Source of the DNA: Balneolales bacterium | GTDB taxonomy: Bacteria; Bacteroidota; Rhodothermia; Balneolales; Natronogracilivirgulaceae | Length of the DNA: 12,488 bases | Direction: 5' to 3' | NCBI GenBank assembly: GCA_007133875.1 | Contig: SLLW01000439.1 | Span: forward strand, 1 to 12,488 | In this document: in pieces, positions 6,989 through 12,488 of the stretch | Numbering within the stretch: the stretch's first letter is position 1 | How the letters are laid out: every line of letters starts with the position of its first letter | Made by a program: the position numbers and the translations under genes | The notes under the pieces: generated by a model | Seen by the model: the letters and a program-made list of their open reading frames with translations, nothing else | Told to the model about the DNA's origin: nothing | Database searches by the model: none

Positions 6989-7678
6989 ATGGATATACTT
7001 TGGACCGCATTTGCTTTTGGTTTGCTGGGATCTGCGCATTGTGTCGGAATGTGCGGACCCATAGCTGTTGCCCTGCCCGGCAGCCGTGATTTCATGCGTT
7101 CCTATGTTACCGGACGCATATTCTATAATCTGGGCAGAACAGTGACCTATATGCTTCTTGGTGGCGTGCTGGGGGTGATGGGGCTCGGTATCTGGCTGGC
7201 CGGTTATCAGCAGGCGCTATCGGTGATAACCGGTTCAGGCATTGTCCTGGTAACTCTTGTGACCTGGAACAGGACATGGATTCCCGGAGGGTCGGTTTTT
7301 TCAGGAATCGCCGGCCGTTTTGAACATATGATGCGGCCCTTGATGCAGCATAACTCACAACCAGGGATGTTTTTGATCGGGGTACTTAATGGTTTTCTGC
7401 CGTGCGGTCTGGTTTACATTGCTCTTGCAGCTGCACTGGCATCCGGGAGTTTATTTGGGGGAATGGCTTATATGGGACTTTTTGGTATCGGTACCCTCCC
7501 CGTGATGTTTCTGATGGCAGTATCGCCTGGACTTTTAAGCGGAAACTGGCATCTTCGCTTACAAAAAGCCATACCCTGGCTTGCCCTGCTGGTAGGTGCC
7601 TTGCTTATTCTGCGTGGCCTTTCTCTGGGAATACCATTTATCAGTCCCGATCTGGCAGGAAATGGATCCTGCCATTAG
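6989..7678 (+). CDS. UreH_2 / TauE-SafE-like membrane protein of the cbb3 assembly cluster
   Basis: This 229-residue, roughly six-helix membrane protein has two half-repeats. Each carries a cysteine-containing helix: HCVGMCGP (residues 17-24) and NGFLPCGLVY (134-143), followed by GTLPVM (168-173). This is the pattern of the UreH_2 family (usually annotated as sulfite exporter TauE/SafE family), distantly DsbD/CcdA-like. Family members commonly sit after ccoI in cbb3 loci. The C-terminus ends in Cys228-His229, a potential metal-binding pair that often closes these proteins. Position 20 bp after ccoI and the conserved cysteines suggest a role in copper or thiol handling for oxidase assembly. 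That is inference, and sulfite export is not supported by context. No Shine-Dalgarno sequence is seen. Confidence 0.8.
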   Translation: MDILWTAFAFGLLGSAHCVGMCGPIAVALPGSRDFMRSYVTGRIFYNLGRTVTYMLLGGVLGVMGLGIWLAGYQQALSVITGSGIVLVTLVTWNRTWIPGGSVFSGIAGRFEHMMRPLMQHNSQPGMFLIGVLNGFLPCGLVYIALAAALASGSLFGGMAYMGLFGIGTLPVMFLMAVSPGLLSGNWHLRLQKAIPWLALLVGALLILRGLSLGIPFISPDLAGNGSCH

Positions 7679-7684
7679 GTGACG

Positions 7685-8548
7685 CTACCAGGTTATTCCC
7701 AGGAAAAACCCGGAATAATTCATTTCATTTGGTGGCATTTCATCTCCCACCACAGCGCTCAAGAGTTCACTGAACTCATAAGGTCCGGTCGACCAATTAA
7801 GTTTACTGAAGCGCATGCCCAAACTCAGGCCGATATTGGCTTCAAGGAAACGATGAACACGTGCCATCAGCAACAATTCATTGGAAACAGCAGCACCGAC
7901 CTCATTATCATTGTCGCCATTGGCTATGCCGTTATTGTTGTCAATAAAACGGATCATCACTCCGGGGCTGCGGGTGTACACGGCATCAAAGCTGAAGTCA
8001 GATCCCAGAATGGGAATGTTGTTCAGTATCGTCAAATCATAACTGGCTCCCAAACCTGCACCGAAGTTGGTATTTAAAAAGTTTTTTGTGGACCGAACGG
8101 AGCTGTCGTTCTGATCAAAAGTGAACTGCTCATCGAACATCAACCGATTGTAACCGGCATGGAATCGAATGGGTACATAGATATGTAATGGAAGCCTGAA
8201 AAACCGGTCCCAGAGAGTTGCATCACCACCAAGCTGGAAACTGGCATGAAATACTTTTGTTTCGTACGGCCGGTTCCCCATGGTATGGTCAAAATAAGTA
8301 TCCCCAGATTCCCCGTAACCAATGAGAAGATTGTTTTTGGGTGTGCCGATCATTGCCATGTAGGTAAGCTCATTGTACCAGGTCTGGTTCTCATAGTGGA
8401 AGTATAAAGGCATGGTGCCGCCAACCAGGGACTGCCCGCTGTATTCCGGTATATCATCAGATGCACGTTCATTTTCTTCGGCTGTCACTCCCGATGGAAG
8501 TACTAAGAACATCACGCCGATAATCAATAAGTTTGAAAGTATTTTCAT
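7685..8548 (-). CDS. Predicted outer-membrane beta-barrel protein of unknown function
   Basis: This 287-residue protein begins with a signal peptide: positive start, hydrophobic core to about residue 18, and likely cleavage after VTA at residue 23. The mature part alternates polar and hydrophobic residues and is rich in aromatics and glycine (for example FHASFQLGG, NTNFGAGLGASYDL, NIGLSLGMRF). It ends in GFFLGITW with a terminal aromatic, as expected for an outer-membrane barrel recognised by the BAM machinery. The length would suit a barrel of about 10-12 strands. I do not recognise a specific family and assign no substrate. AGAGGGGGTC lies just upstream of the ATG and is a good ribosome binding site. 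The stop lies 6 bp from the convergent end of the UreH_2-like gene. Confidence 0.75.
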   Translation of the reverse strand: MKILSNLLIIGVMFLVLPSGVTAEENERASDDIPEYSGQSLVGGTMPLYFHYENQTWYNELTYMAMIGTPKNNLLIGYGESGDTYFDHTMGNRPYETKVFHASFQLGGDATLWDRFFRLPLHIYVPIRFHAGYNRLMFDEQFTFDQNDSSVRSTKNFLNTNFGAGLGASYDLTILNNIPILGSDFSFDAVYTRSPGVMIRFIDNNNGIANGDNDNEVGAAVSNELLLMARVHRFLEANIGLSLGMRFSKLNWSTGPYEFSELLSAVVGDEMPPNEMNYSGFFLGITW

Positions 8549-8884
8549 GACCCCCTCTCTAATTTTATTAACGAAAACCCTCTAAGAATGTACGTTAAAA
8601 CAGGTTGTAATACGTGTTGCCTCTGGTTGATATAAACCTATAATTTTTAAGTTATCCGGGCAAAAACATTAATAAAGTCTATAATAGTGATCTGATTCGT
8701 TTACACCATACAGAGACCGGATACCAAAAATGATATCAAATGCCATTTCACTGAATTCAAGGCAAAGTACTATATTGGATGGCACTGCGCACAATTTGTA
8801 AATGTAATTAGAACGGAGATCTCGCATTCCATAATTATAGCTACGAATATGCTCGTGCAAGCGGGCCGACTATTGTGAATATTC
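8549..8884. other. Divergent intergenic region between barrel gene and lipid-kinase-like gene
   Basis: These 336 AT-rich bases separate two divergently transcribed genes and must hold both promoters. On the plus strand TATAAT occurs at 8680-8685, but no -35 box at proper spacing is convincing and it lies about 200 bp from the kinase start. A 63-codon minus-strand frame at 8669-8860 has no family resemblance and I do not call it. I see no riboswitch or clear operator. Confidence 0.4.
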
Positions 8885-9628
8885 ATGACAATTGAATACT
8901 TATTATTTCAGGTATTGCGTCTCGGGTCCGTACTGATTGTCGGATACCTGGCAGGACTGCTGGTCATACATCGGGGAGTGAAAGTCAATTACACAAGGAA
9001 AATCTTTCACTTCGCCATTTTTTTCTTCCCGGTCCTGTTTGCCCCGGATTTCGATGTGGATGGAAACCCTGTATCCCTTTCGGTGTCTACGGGAGTGATC
9101 CTGATACTGGGTCTCGGAATATTCCTCAAACCCATACGTCAGCGATGGTCATTTGCAACCGTATTATTTCGGGCAATTGACAGACCGGAAGACCGGCCTT
9201 ATACTCTGCTCTGGTTGACAACACAGGTTATTACGGGGTATATCGTCATTGTTTTTTTCGTGATTGTCTTCGGACATCATGGGATGGGTGAATTGATGAT
9301 GATTCCCATACTCATCAATGGTATGGGTGATGGACTTGCCGAACCGGTGGGCGTCCGCTTCGGACGTCACAGCTATTCGGTTCCTGCTTTTTTTTCAAGC
9401 CGTACATATCAAAGAACACTGGAAGGAAGTGCCTGTGTATTTATCACATCATTGCTGGTGGTTCTGTTTTTCCATGACCATTTTACCGGTCAGCAGTTGA
9501 TCACAGCAGTGATTGCAATGCCGATACTCATGACCCTGGCAGAAGCACTCTCTCCGCACACCTGGGACACCCCCTTTATTTTTCTGGTTGGCGGTTTCTC
9601 ACTCCTGGGGATCACGCATTTTGTATGA
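8885..9628 (+). CDS. Dolichol/phytol/diacylglycerol kinase-like integral membrane protein
   Basis: This is a 247-residue multi-pass membrane protein (about six or seven helices). Its motifs fit the SEC59/DGK1/VTE5 group of CTP-using lipid kinases and the related cytidylyltransferase fold: RKIFHF (38-43) at the end of the second helix region, GDGLAEPVGVRFGRH (148-162) as the likely nucleotide/metal site, RTLEGS (177-182) in the place of the family KSxEGS motif, and EALSPHTWDTPF (220-231) in the place of the conserved acidic segment before the last helix. The likely role is phosphorylating a polyprenyl or phytyl-type alcohol or diacylglycerol in the membrane; the substrate cannot be read from sequence. 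A stop codon (8876-8878) lies just upstream in frame, so the ATG at 8885 is the only reasonable start. Its last 30 bases overlap the 3' end of the opposite-strand gene. Confidence 0.72.
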   Translation: MTIEYLLFQVLRLGSVLIVGYLAGLLVIHRGVKVNYTRKIFHFAIFFFPVLFAPDFDVDGNPVSLSVSTGVILILGLGIFLKPIRQRWSFATVLFRAIDRPEDRPYTLLWLTTQVITGYIVIVFFVIVFGHHGMGELMMIPILINGMGDGLAEPVGVRFGRHSYSVPAFFSSRTYQRTLEGSACVFITSLLVVLFFHDHFTGQQLITAVIAMPILMTLAEALSPHTWDTPFIFLVGGFSLLGITHFV

Positions 9629-10513
9629 ATATGCCATTTTTTTCTGAAAACGGGTTTTGGTTCTGCAGTCCGGTAGTTGCTCGTGAGCTCCGATGATCAG
9701 ATAGCCATGAGTTTCCATATGTCTGTAAAGTGATTCCAGAAATGTGATCTGTCTTTCAGTAGTAAAATAGGTGAACACCAGGTTTCGGCAGAAAATGATA
9801 TCAAACCGGTCGTCAGGCATGGTTCTGCTGATGTCATGTTGGCGAAAGGTCACCAGTCGGCGGACTTCCGGACGAACCCGGTGTTTTATGGATACTGAGT
9901 CCGGGTGGCCTGGTTCATCGACCCTGGATTCAATGCCCCCGGTTTCAATTTCGAACCATTTTTGCTTTTCTTCACAGGTAGCTTCCTTCAGCGATCCGGT
10001 GTCGTAGAGTGCCGATTCGGCGCGGTGCAAGACCTCGGGATTTCGGTCTGTTGCCAAAACTCTGCCGGGTACATCTGGAACCGTCCGGCTGGCAGTTCCT
10101 TCAGCACTTTCCATTAACATGATCGCAGCACTGTAGGCTTCTTCACCGTTGCAGCAACCGGCTGACCAGATCCTTACCGGTTCCTGCCAGCGCAAGGATA
10201 TTAGTTCAGGAAACACATGGTCCCTCAAATTATCCCACAGCTTCCTGTCCCGAAAAAAGCGGCTAATCGTAATATCACAACTCGCGTCAAGAAACTCCCA
10301 CTCATCAGAATTTCGCTCCAGATAGCGCGCATAATCAGCGTAGCTGGTGCAACCGGTATCGGCCATTCGGTTTCGGATTCTGCGAAGAACCTGTCTTCTT
10401 GGTTTACGGTAACCGGACCAGCGATATCCCAGTTTCGGAAGTGCCCACTGCAGAAAACCGACAGCACTTTCCGGATACACATCATCTGATTTAACAGGCC
10501 TTTCTCTTGCCAT
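9599..10513 (-). CDS. CheR-like SAM-dependent methyltransferase
   Basis: This 304-residue protein has CheR architecture: an N-terminal all-helical domain (about 15-75) followed by a Rossmann methyltransferase domain. Recognisable motifs are TISRFFRD (82-89, canonical T-x-FFRD), IWSAGCCNGEEAYS (115-128, canonical WSAGCSTGEEPYS, the SAM-binding loop), ATDRNPEVL (154-162, with the acidic residue expected near the SAM ribose), FDIIFCRN (237-244) and GYLIIGAHEQL (270-280). CheR enzymes methylate glutamates on chemoreceptors. Here no cheB, receptor or other che gene is adjacent, and the SAM loop and the FCRNLVFTYF segment deviate from consensus. It could therefore be a chemotaxis orphan or a CheR-fold enzyme with another target. 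No strong ribosome binding site precedes the ATG. It converges on and overlaps the lipid-kinase-like gene. Confidence 0.85.
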   Translation of the reverse strand: MARERPVKSDDVYPESAVGFLQWALPKLGYRWSGYRKPRRQVLRRIRNRMADTGCTSYADYARYLERNSDEWEFLDASCDITISRFFRDRKLWDNLRDHVFPELISLRWQEPVRIWSAGCCNGEEAYSAAIMLMESAEGTASRTVPDVPGRVLATDRNPEVLHRAESALYDTGSLKEATCEEKQKWFEIETGGIESRVDEPGHPDSVSIKHRVRPEVRRLVTFRQHDISRTMPDDRFDIIFCRNLVFTYFTTERQITFLESLYRHMETHGYLIIGAHEQLPDCRTKTRFQKKMAYSYKMRDPQE

Positions 10514-10664
10514 TTCTTTTATATTTGCACTTCAAGTGGTCACTGGATTCCCGAACGACACAAGTATCATCAAAAATTGCAAGATCAAATCCGAAGAGGA
10601 TCCGGCGCCACCACCGCCTGATGCTCAGCCTCCACCCGATCCTTTTCCACCTGACAGCGAGTAA
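10500..10664 (+). other. Proline-rich orphan reading frame, possible small secreted protein or gene remnant
   Basis: An open plus-strand frame ends with TAA at 10662-10664. Reading it gives a hydrophobic run (LSLAISFIFALQVV from 10500), then a short polar segment, then a proline/aspartate-rich end, PPPPDAQPPPDPFPPDSE. This resembles the order signal peptide, short mature part, proline-rich tail. However, no ATG starts the frame, only a GTG at 10536 (after most of the hydrophobic run), and the left part is antisense to the start of the CheR-like gene. It may be a decayed gene, a small gene with an unusual start, or chance. No function is proposed. Confidence 0.3.
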
Positions 10665-10795
10665 ATTGCTGTCCTGAACAATCAGTAATGGTACTAGTGG
10701 TAGTGGTAAAAGAGGTAATCAGAGCGAATATGATCTGGCAATCTTTTTATCAGGCAGGCGAAGCATTGAGTATCATGGATTGATTGCAAGGTAAC
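10665..10795. other. Intergenic spacer with no recognised content
   Basis: Together with the proline-rich frame and the hairpin that follows, this fills the roughly 327-bp gap between the CheR-like gene and the lipoprotein gene. I see no promoter, repeat or conserved element in it. Confidence 0.4.
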
Positions 10796-10841
10796 AATGA
10801 AATAATAAACCGGGCGTGACGACCCGGTTTATTATTTCATT
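10796..10841 (-). terminator. Intrinsic-type terminator hairpin downstream of the lipoprotein gene
   Basis: A perfect 19-bp inverted repeat runs from 10796-10814 (AATGAAATAATAAACCGGG) to 10823-10841 (CCCGGTTTATTATTTCATT), with an 8-nt loop CGTGACGA. The GC core (CCGGG/CCCGG) is next to the loop, and the outer stem is A/T-rich, giving a U-rich 3' side in either direction. The right arm touches the stop codon of the minus-strand lipoprotein gene (10841-10843), so it most likely terminates that transcript. The symmetric A/T flanks mean it could also stop plus-strand transcription arriving from the left. Confidence 0.85.
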
Positions 10842-11485
10842 TAATACCGTTTAACGATCAGGTAGCCGTCTTCTACAGCTATGGGGTGGCCGTGTTCTCC
10901 TTTTTTCAGATTCCGGATCACCATTGCGACATGATCCGGCAGCTCTGAAATCCGCACATGCTTTCTGATTTCTATTGAGGCGAGTTCCTGCTCCTGTTCA
11001 TGGAGATACCGGATCACATCCTCGAAACTTTCGCCCGATTCCAGCCGGTTGTACAGCGAATCAGCGAATTCTTCTGTGATGGCAGTCAACAGGCCTATGT
11101 GAACTTTCGGATCAGTTGAAACCCTGTTGTACATTGGCCGGATTTCGATGGCAATCCTTCTTTTGATCAGATAATCGGAACCATCTGATGGAGGTGGTAC
11201 ATGAAAAGTCCATTTCCTCAGCGAATCCATGGCAGCCAGGTCCCACTCTTCGTCACCGCTGGATTGCAGGAGTCTGAGATCCCGTACAAGACCATCCTCA
11301 TCCAATTGAAACAGAACGGTGAGCTCGATCAATTCCCGGCCTTCCGAGTTTTCATACACTGGAAAATCCGTCTTTTCAGCTACTTCAAAAACCTGCGGCT
11401 TCGGAGCACATCCATAGATAATACCAGCCAGAATTACTATGAATAGTATGGTGGCAAGGTGTGATTCAGAGTCCCCTTTTTTCAT
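10841..11485 (-). CDS. Lipoprotein with TonB-C-like region and parvulin-like C-terminal segment
   Basis: This 214-residue protein has a short charged N-terminus, a hydrophobic helix (about 10-24) and a lipobox ending IIYGC, making Cys26 the likely lipidated residue. Residues about 50-117 resemble the TonB C-terminal fold: ELTVLFQLDEDGLVRDLRLLQSSGDEEWDLAAMDSLRKWTF shows the pattern beta strand, D-x-x-G turn, strand, S-x-D, helix, W-x-F, followed by PP and a strand ending in IAIEIRP. Residues about 128-214 resemble a parvulin-type PPIase: GESFEDVIRYL, then ELPDHV, then LKKGEHGHPIAVEDGYLIVKRY, like the family's final L-x-x-G-x-x-S-x-P-x-x-x-x-x-G-Y-x-I-x-K. The second domain is short, so catalysis is doubtful. 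A role in envelope protein folding or anchoring is inference. It is monocistronic here and closed by the hairpin terminator. Confidence 0.7.
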   Translation of the reverse strand: MKKGDSESHLATILFIVILAGIIYGCAPKPQVFEVAEKTDFPVYENSEGRELIELTVLFQLDEDGLVRDLRLLQSSGDEEWDLAAMDSLRKWTFHVPPPSDGSDYLIKRRIAIEIRPMYNRVSTDPKVHIGLLTAITEEFADSLYNRLESGESFEDVIRYLHEQEQELASIEIRKHVRISELPDHVAMVIRNLKKGEHGHPIAVEDGYLIVKRY

Positions 11486-11897
11486 GATGGCAGGGATTTT
11501 ACCCGTTTAGTAAATATTTTTTAATAAATAGCTTGCCTGTCAATAAAAACCTTGTTATTTATATGACGATATTTCGAGATTTTTATTGTAAAATGCAAAA
11601 TAATGCAAAAAAATATTCCGGGGAGGAATTATTTTTTACCTGTTTATGGTATTAAACCGACATCGGGTATACTTAAAATATCGAGGAAAGCAGTATTGTC
11701 AATGACAGCTTAAAGCAGCTCCCAGTGTTACCGATAATGGAATGTATTTGTGGATTACGTATCCGTTAAGAGAGATCTCAACCGGTATGTGCACGATGTC
11801 GTGGCCACTTAACGGAATTCCACTTCATTGTTCACAGGATCTGCTATCTGATTTTGACACGTACTATACTATTAATGGGAAATAACCTGCTATTTGT
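11486..11897. other. Divergent AT-rich intergenic region with stacked inverted repeats
   Basis: No gene is seen in these 412 bases, which separate the minus-strand lipoprotein from the plus-strand PAS protein. Direct repeats ATGCAAAA occur in an A-rich patch near 11594-11611. An 11-bp palindrome TGTCAATGACA lies at 11697-11707. A perfect 9-bp inverted repeat, TCCGTTAAG (11762-11770) and CTTAACGGA (11808-11816), encloses further palindromes: GAGATCTC (11772-11779) and CACGA-TG-TCGTG (11792-11803). TTGACA occurs at about 11855-11860 without a properly spaced -10. Confidence 0.4.
11511..11543 (-). promoter_or_regulatory. Candidate promoter of the lipoprotein gene
   Basis: On the minus strand a perfect TTGACA occurs at 11543-11538, about 50 bp upstream of the ATG (11485). 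The region 17-21 bp downstream is A/T-only but offers no good TATAAT (AAATAT or TATTTA at best). A promoter here is plausible by position and the exact -35 box; the -10 is unresolved. Confidence 0.3.
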
Positions 11898-12488
11898 ATG
11901 GTTTTAATGCCGGCTATCATGTCACAAATTCTTTATGATCATCGAATTGGAATCGGAGGTACTCTGAAGAATGAAACCGTGACCAATGACCGAAGGGAAC
12001 ATCAACAACTGCTGGATCAATCCCCCGATGTGATTTGTACACTGGATGAACGAGGATGCTACCTGTATGTTAATGCAGCATCACGGCGAATATTCGGTTA
12101 TGAACCCGGCAGCCTGGAGGGGCTGAGTTGTCTTGATTTCGTTCATAATGATGATAAGCGTGCAACTGTTGATGCATTTCAGAAAATTCTGGCGGGTTCC
12201 GATTCCGATCTCATTCAAGTGGATAACAGACACCTTGCCATAGACGGTGGTTACGTACAGGTTTCATGGTCTTTGAGAGCCAACCCGCAAGAGAGATCCA
12301 TTTATGCTGTCGGCCGGAAAACCATCAACGGCAATACGATGAATAGTAACGGCCGGGTGGTCCCCGGAATTCTGCGAGGTCATGTGGGTGCATCTATCCA
12401 AAGAACAGAAGAAGAGATTATCTATAGCCTTCTTCAGGAAATGAACTCCTTTGTGACACTTGATGACTCATTACTCCGGGCCGTCCGG
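11898..12488 (+). CDS. PAS-domain sensor protein, N-terminal part (runs off the right edge)
   Basis: An open frame of 197 codons begins after an in-frame stop at 11883-11885 and continues past the window end. Possible ATG starts are 11898, 11907 and 11919, none with a ribosome binding site; 11898 is used only as the longest. After about 35 residues comes a PAS fold: LLDQSPDVICTLDERGCYLYVNAASRRIFGYEPGSLEG, then DFVHNDDKRATVDAFQKIL, then strands ending in VQVSWSLRANPQERSIYAVGRK. This is the standard pattern for small-molecule, light or redox sensing, but no cofactor ligand can be named. A charged, helix-prone stretch (RTEEEIIYSLLQEMN) follows, suggesting a linker to another sensory or output domain such as a histidine kinase or GGDEF. 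The output domain is outside the window, so the exact class is unknown. Confidence 0.8.
   Translation, partial: MVLMPAIMSQILYDHRIGIGGTLKNETVTNDRREHQQLLDQSPDVICTLDERGCYLYVNAASRRIFGYEPGSLEGLSCLDFVHNDDKRATVDAFQKILAGSDSDLIQVDNRHLAIDGGYVQVSWSLRANPQERSIYAVGRKTINGNTMNSNGRVVPGILRGHVGASIQRTEEEIIYSLLQEMNSFVTLDDSLLRAVR

Noticed and set aside
7679..8077. 132-codon plus-strand frame over the barrel gene.
   Set aside because: The minus-strand gene has a signal peptide, barrel pattern and good ribosome binding site; the plus frame has none of these.
8669..8860. 63-codon minus-strand frame in the divergent intergenic region.
   Set aside because: No ribosome binding site or family features, composition unlike the neighbours, and it sits where promoters are expected.
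1..12488. CRISPR array, transposon ends or a defence/toxin-antitoxin system.
   Set aside because: No regularly spaced repeats, transposase, nuclease or toxin-like gene is visible on either strand.

Overview
The window looks like chromosomal DNA from a Gram-negative, respiring bacterium. It encodes a cbb3-type haem-copper oxidase, a predicted outer-membrane beta-barrel protein, a lipoprotein with a TonB-like domain, and an OxyR-type peroxide sensor. Base composition is roughly balanced, with AT-rich gaps. Clear Shine-Dalgarno sequences precede ccoO, ccoP and the beta-barrel gene but are missing or weak elsewhere. The style resembles the Bacteroidota / Balneolota / Rhodothermota group, but this is an impression from gene content, not proven. 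No transposase, phage gene, CRISPR array or rRNA was seen.

Left part (1-1871): an oxyR-like LysR regulator with both peroxide-sensing cysteines, a tRNA-Val(GAC), and about 415 bp of gene-free, partly pyrimidine-rich DNA.

Centre (1872-7678): one compact same-strand operon, ccoS-ccoN-ccoO-ccoP-ccoI followed by a UreH_2/TauE-like membrane protein. Genes overlap or nearly touch. CcoN holds the haem/CuB site, CcoO and CcoP carry one c-type haem each, and CcoI, CcoS and probably the last protein supply copper and assembly. Departures from the textbook locus are: ccoS placed first, a monohaem CcoP, a CcoI without the usual HMA domain, and no ccoQ, ccoG or ccoH in this window.

Right part (7679-12488): small units on both strands. 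These are a predicted beta-barrel protein (minus, ending 6 bp from the operon), a dolichol/phytol-kinase-like membrane protein (plus) that overlaps the 3' end of a CheR-like methyltransferase (minus) by 30 bp, a proline-rich orphan reading frame, a strong hairpin terminator, a lipoprotein combining a TonB-C-like region with a parvulin-like tail (minus), and the start of a PAS-domain sensor running off the right edge.

I found no multi-gene system that I would call new. The most unusual items are the TonB-C/parvulin-like lipoprotein and the stripped-down cbb3 locus.
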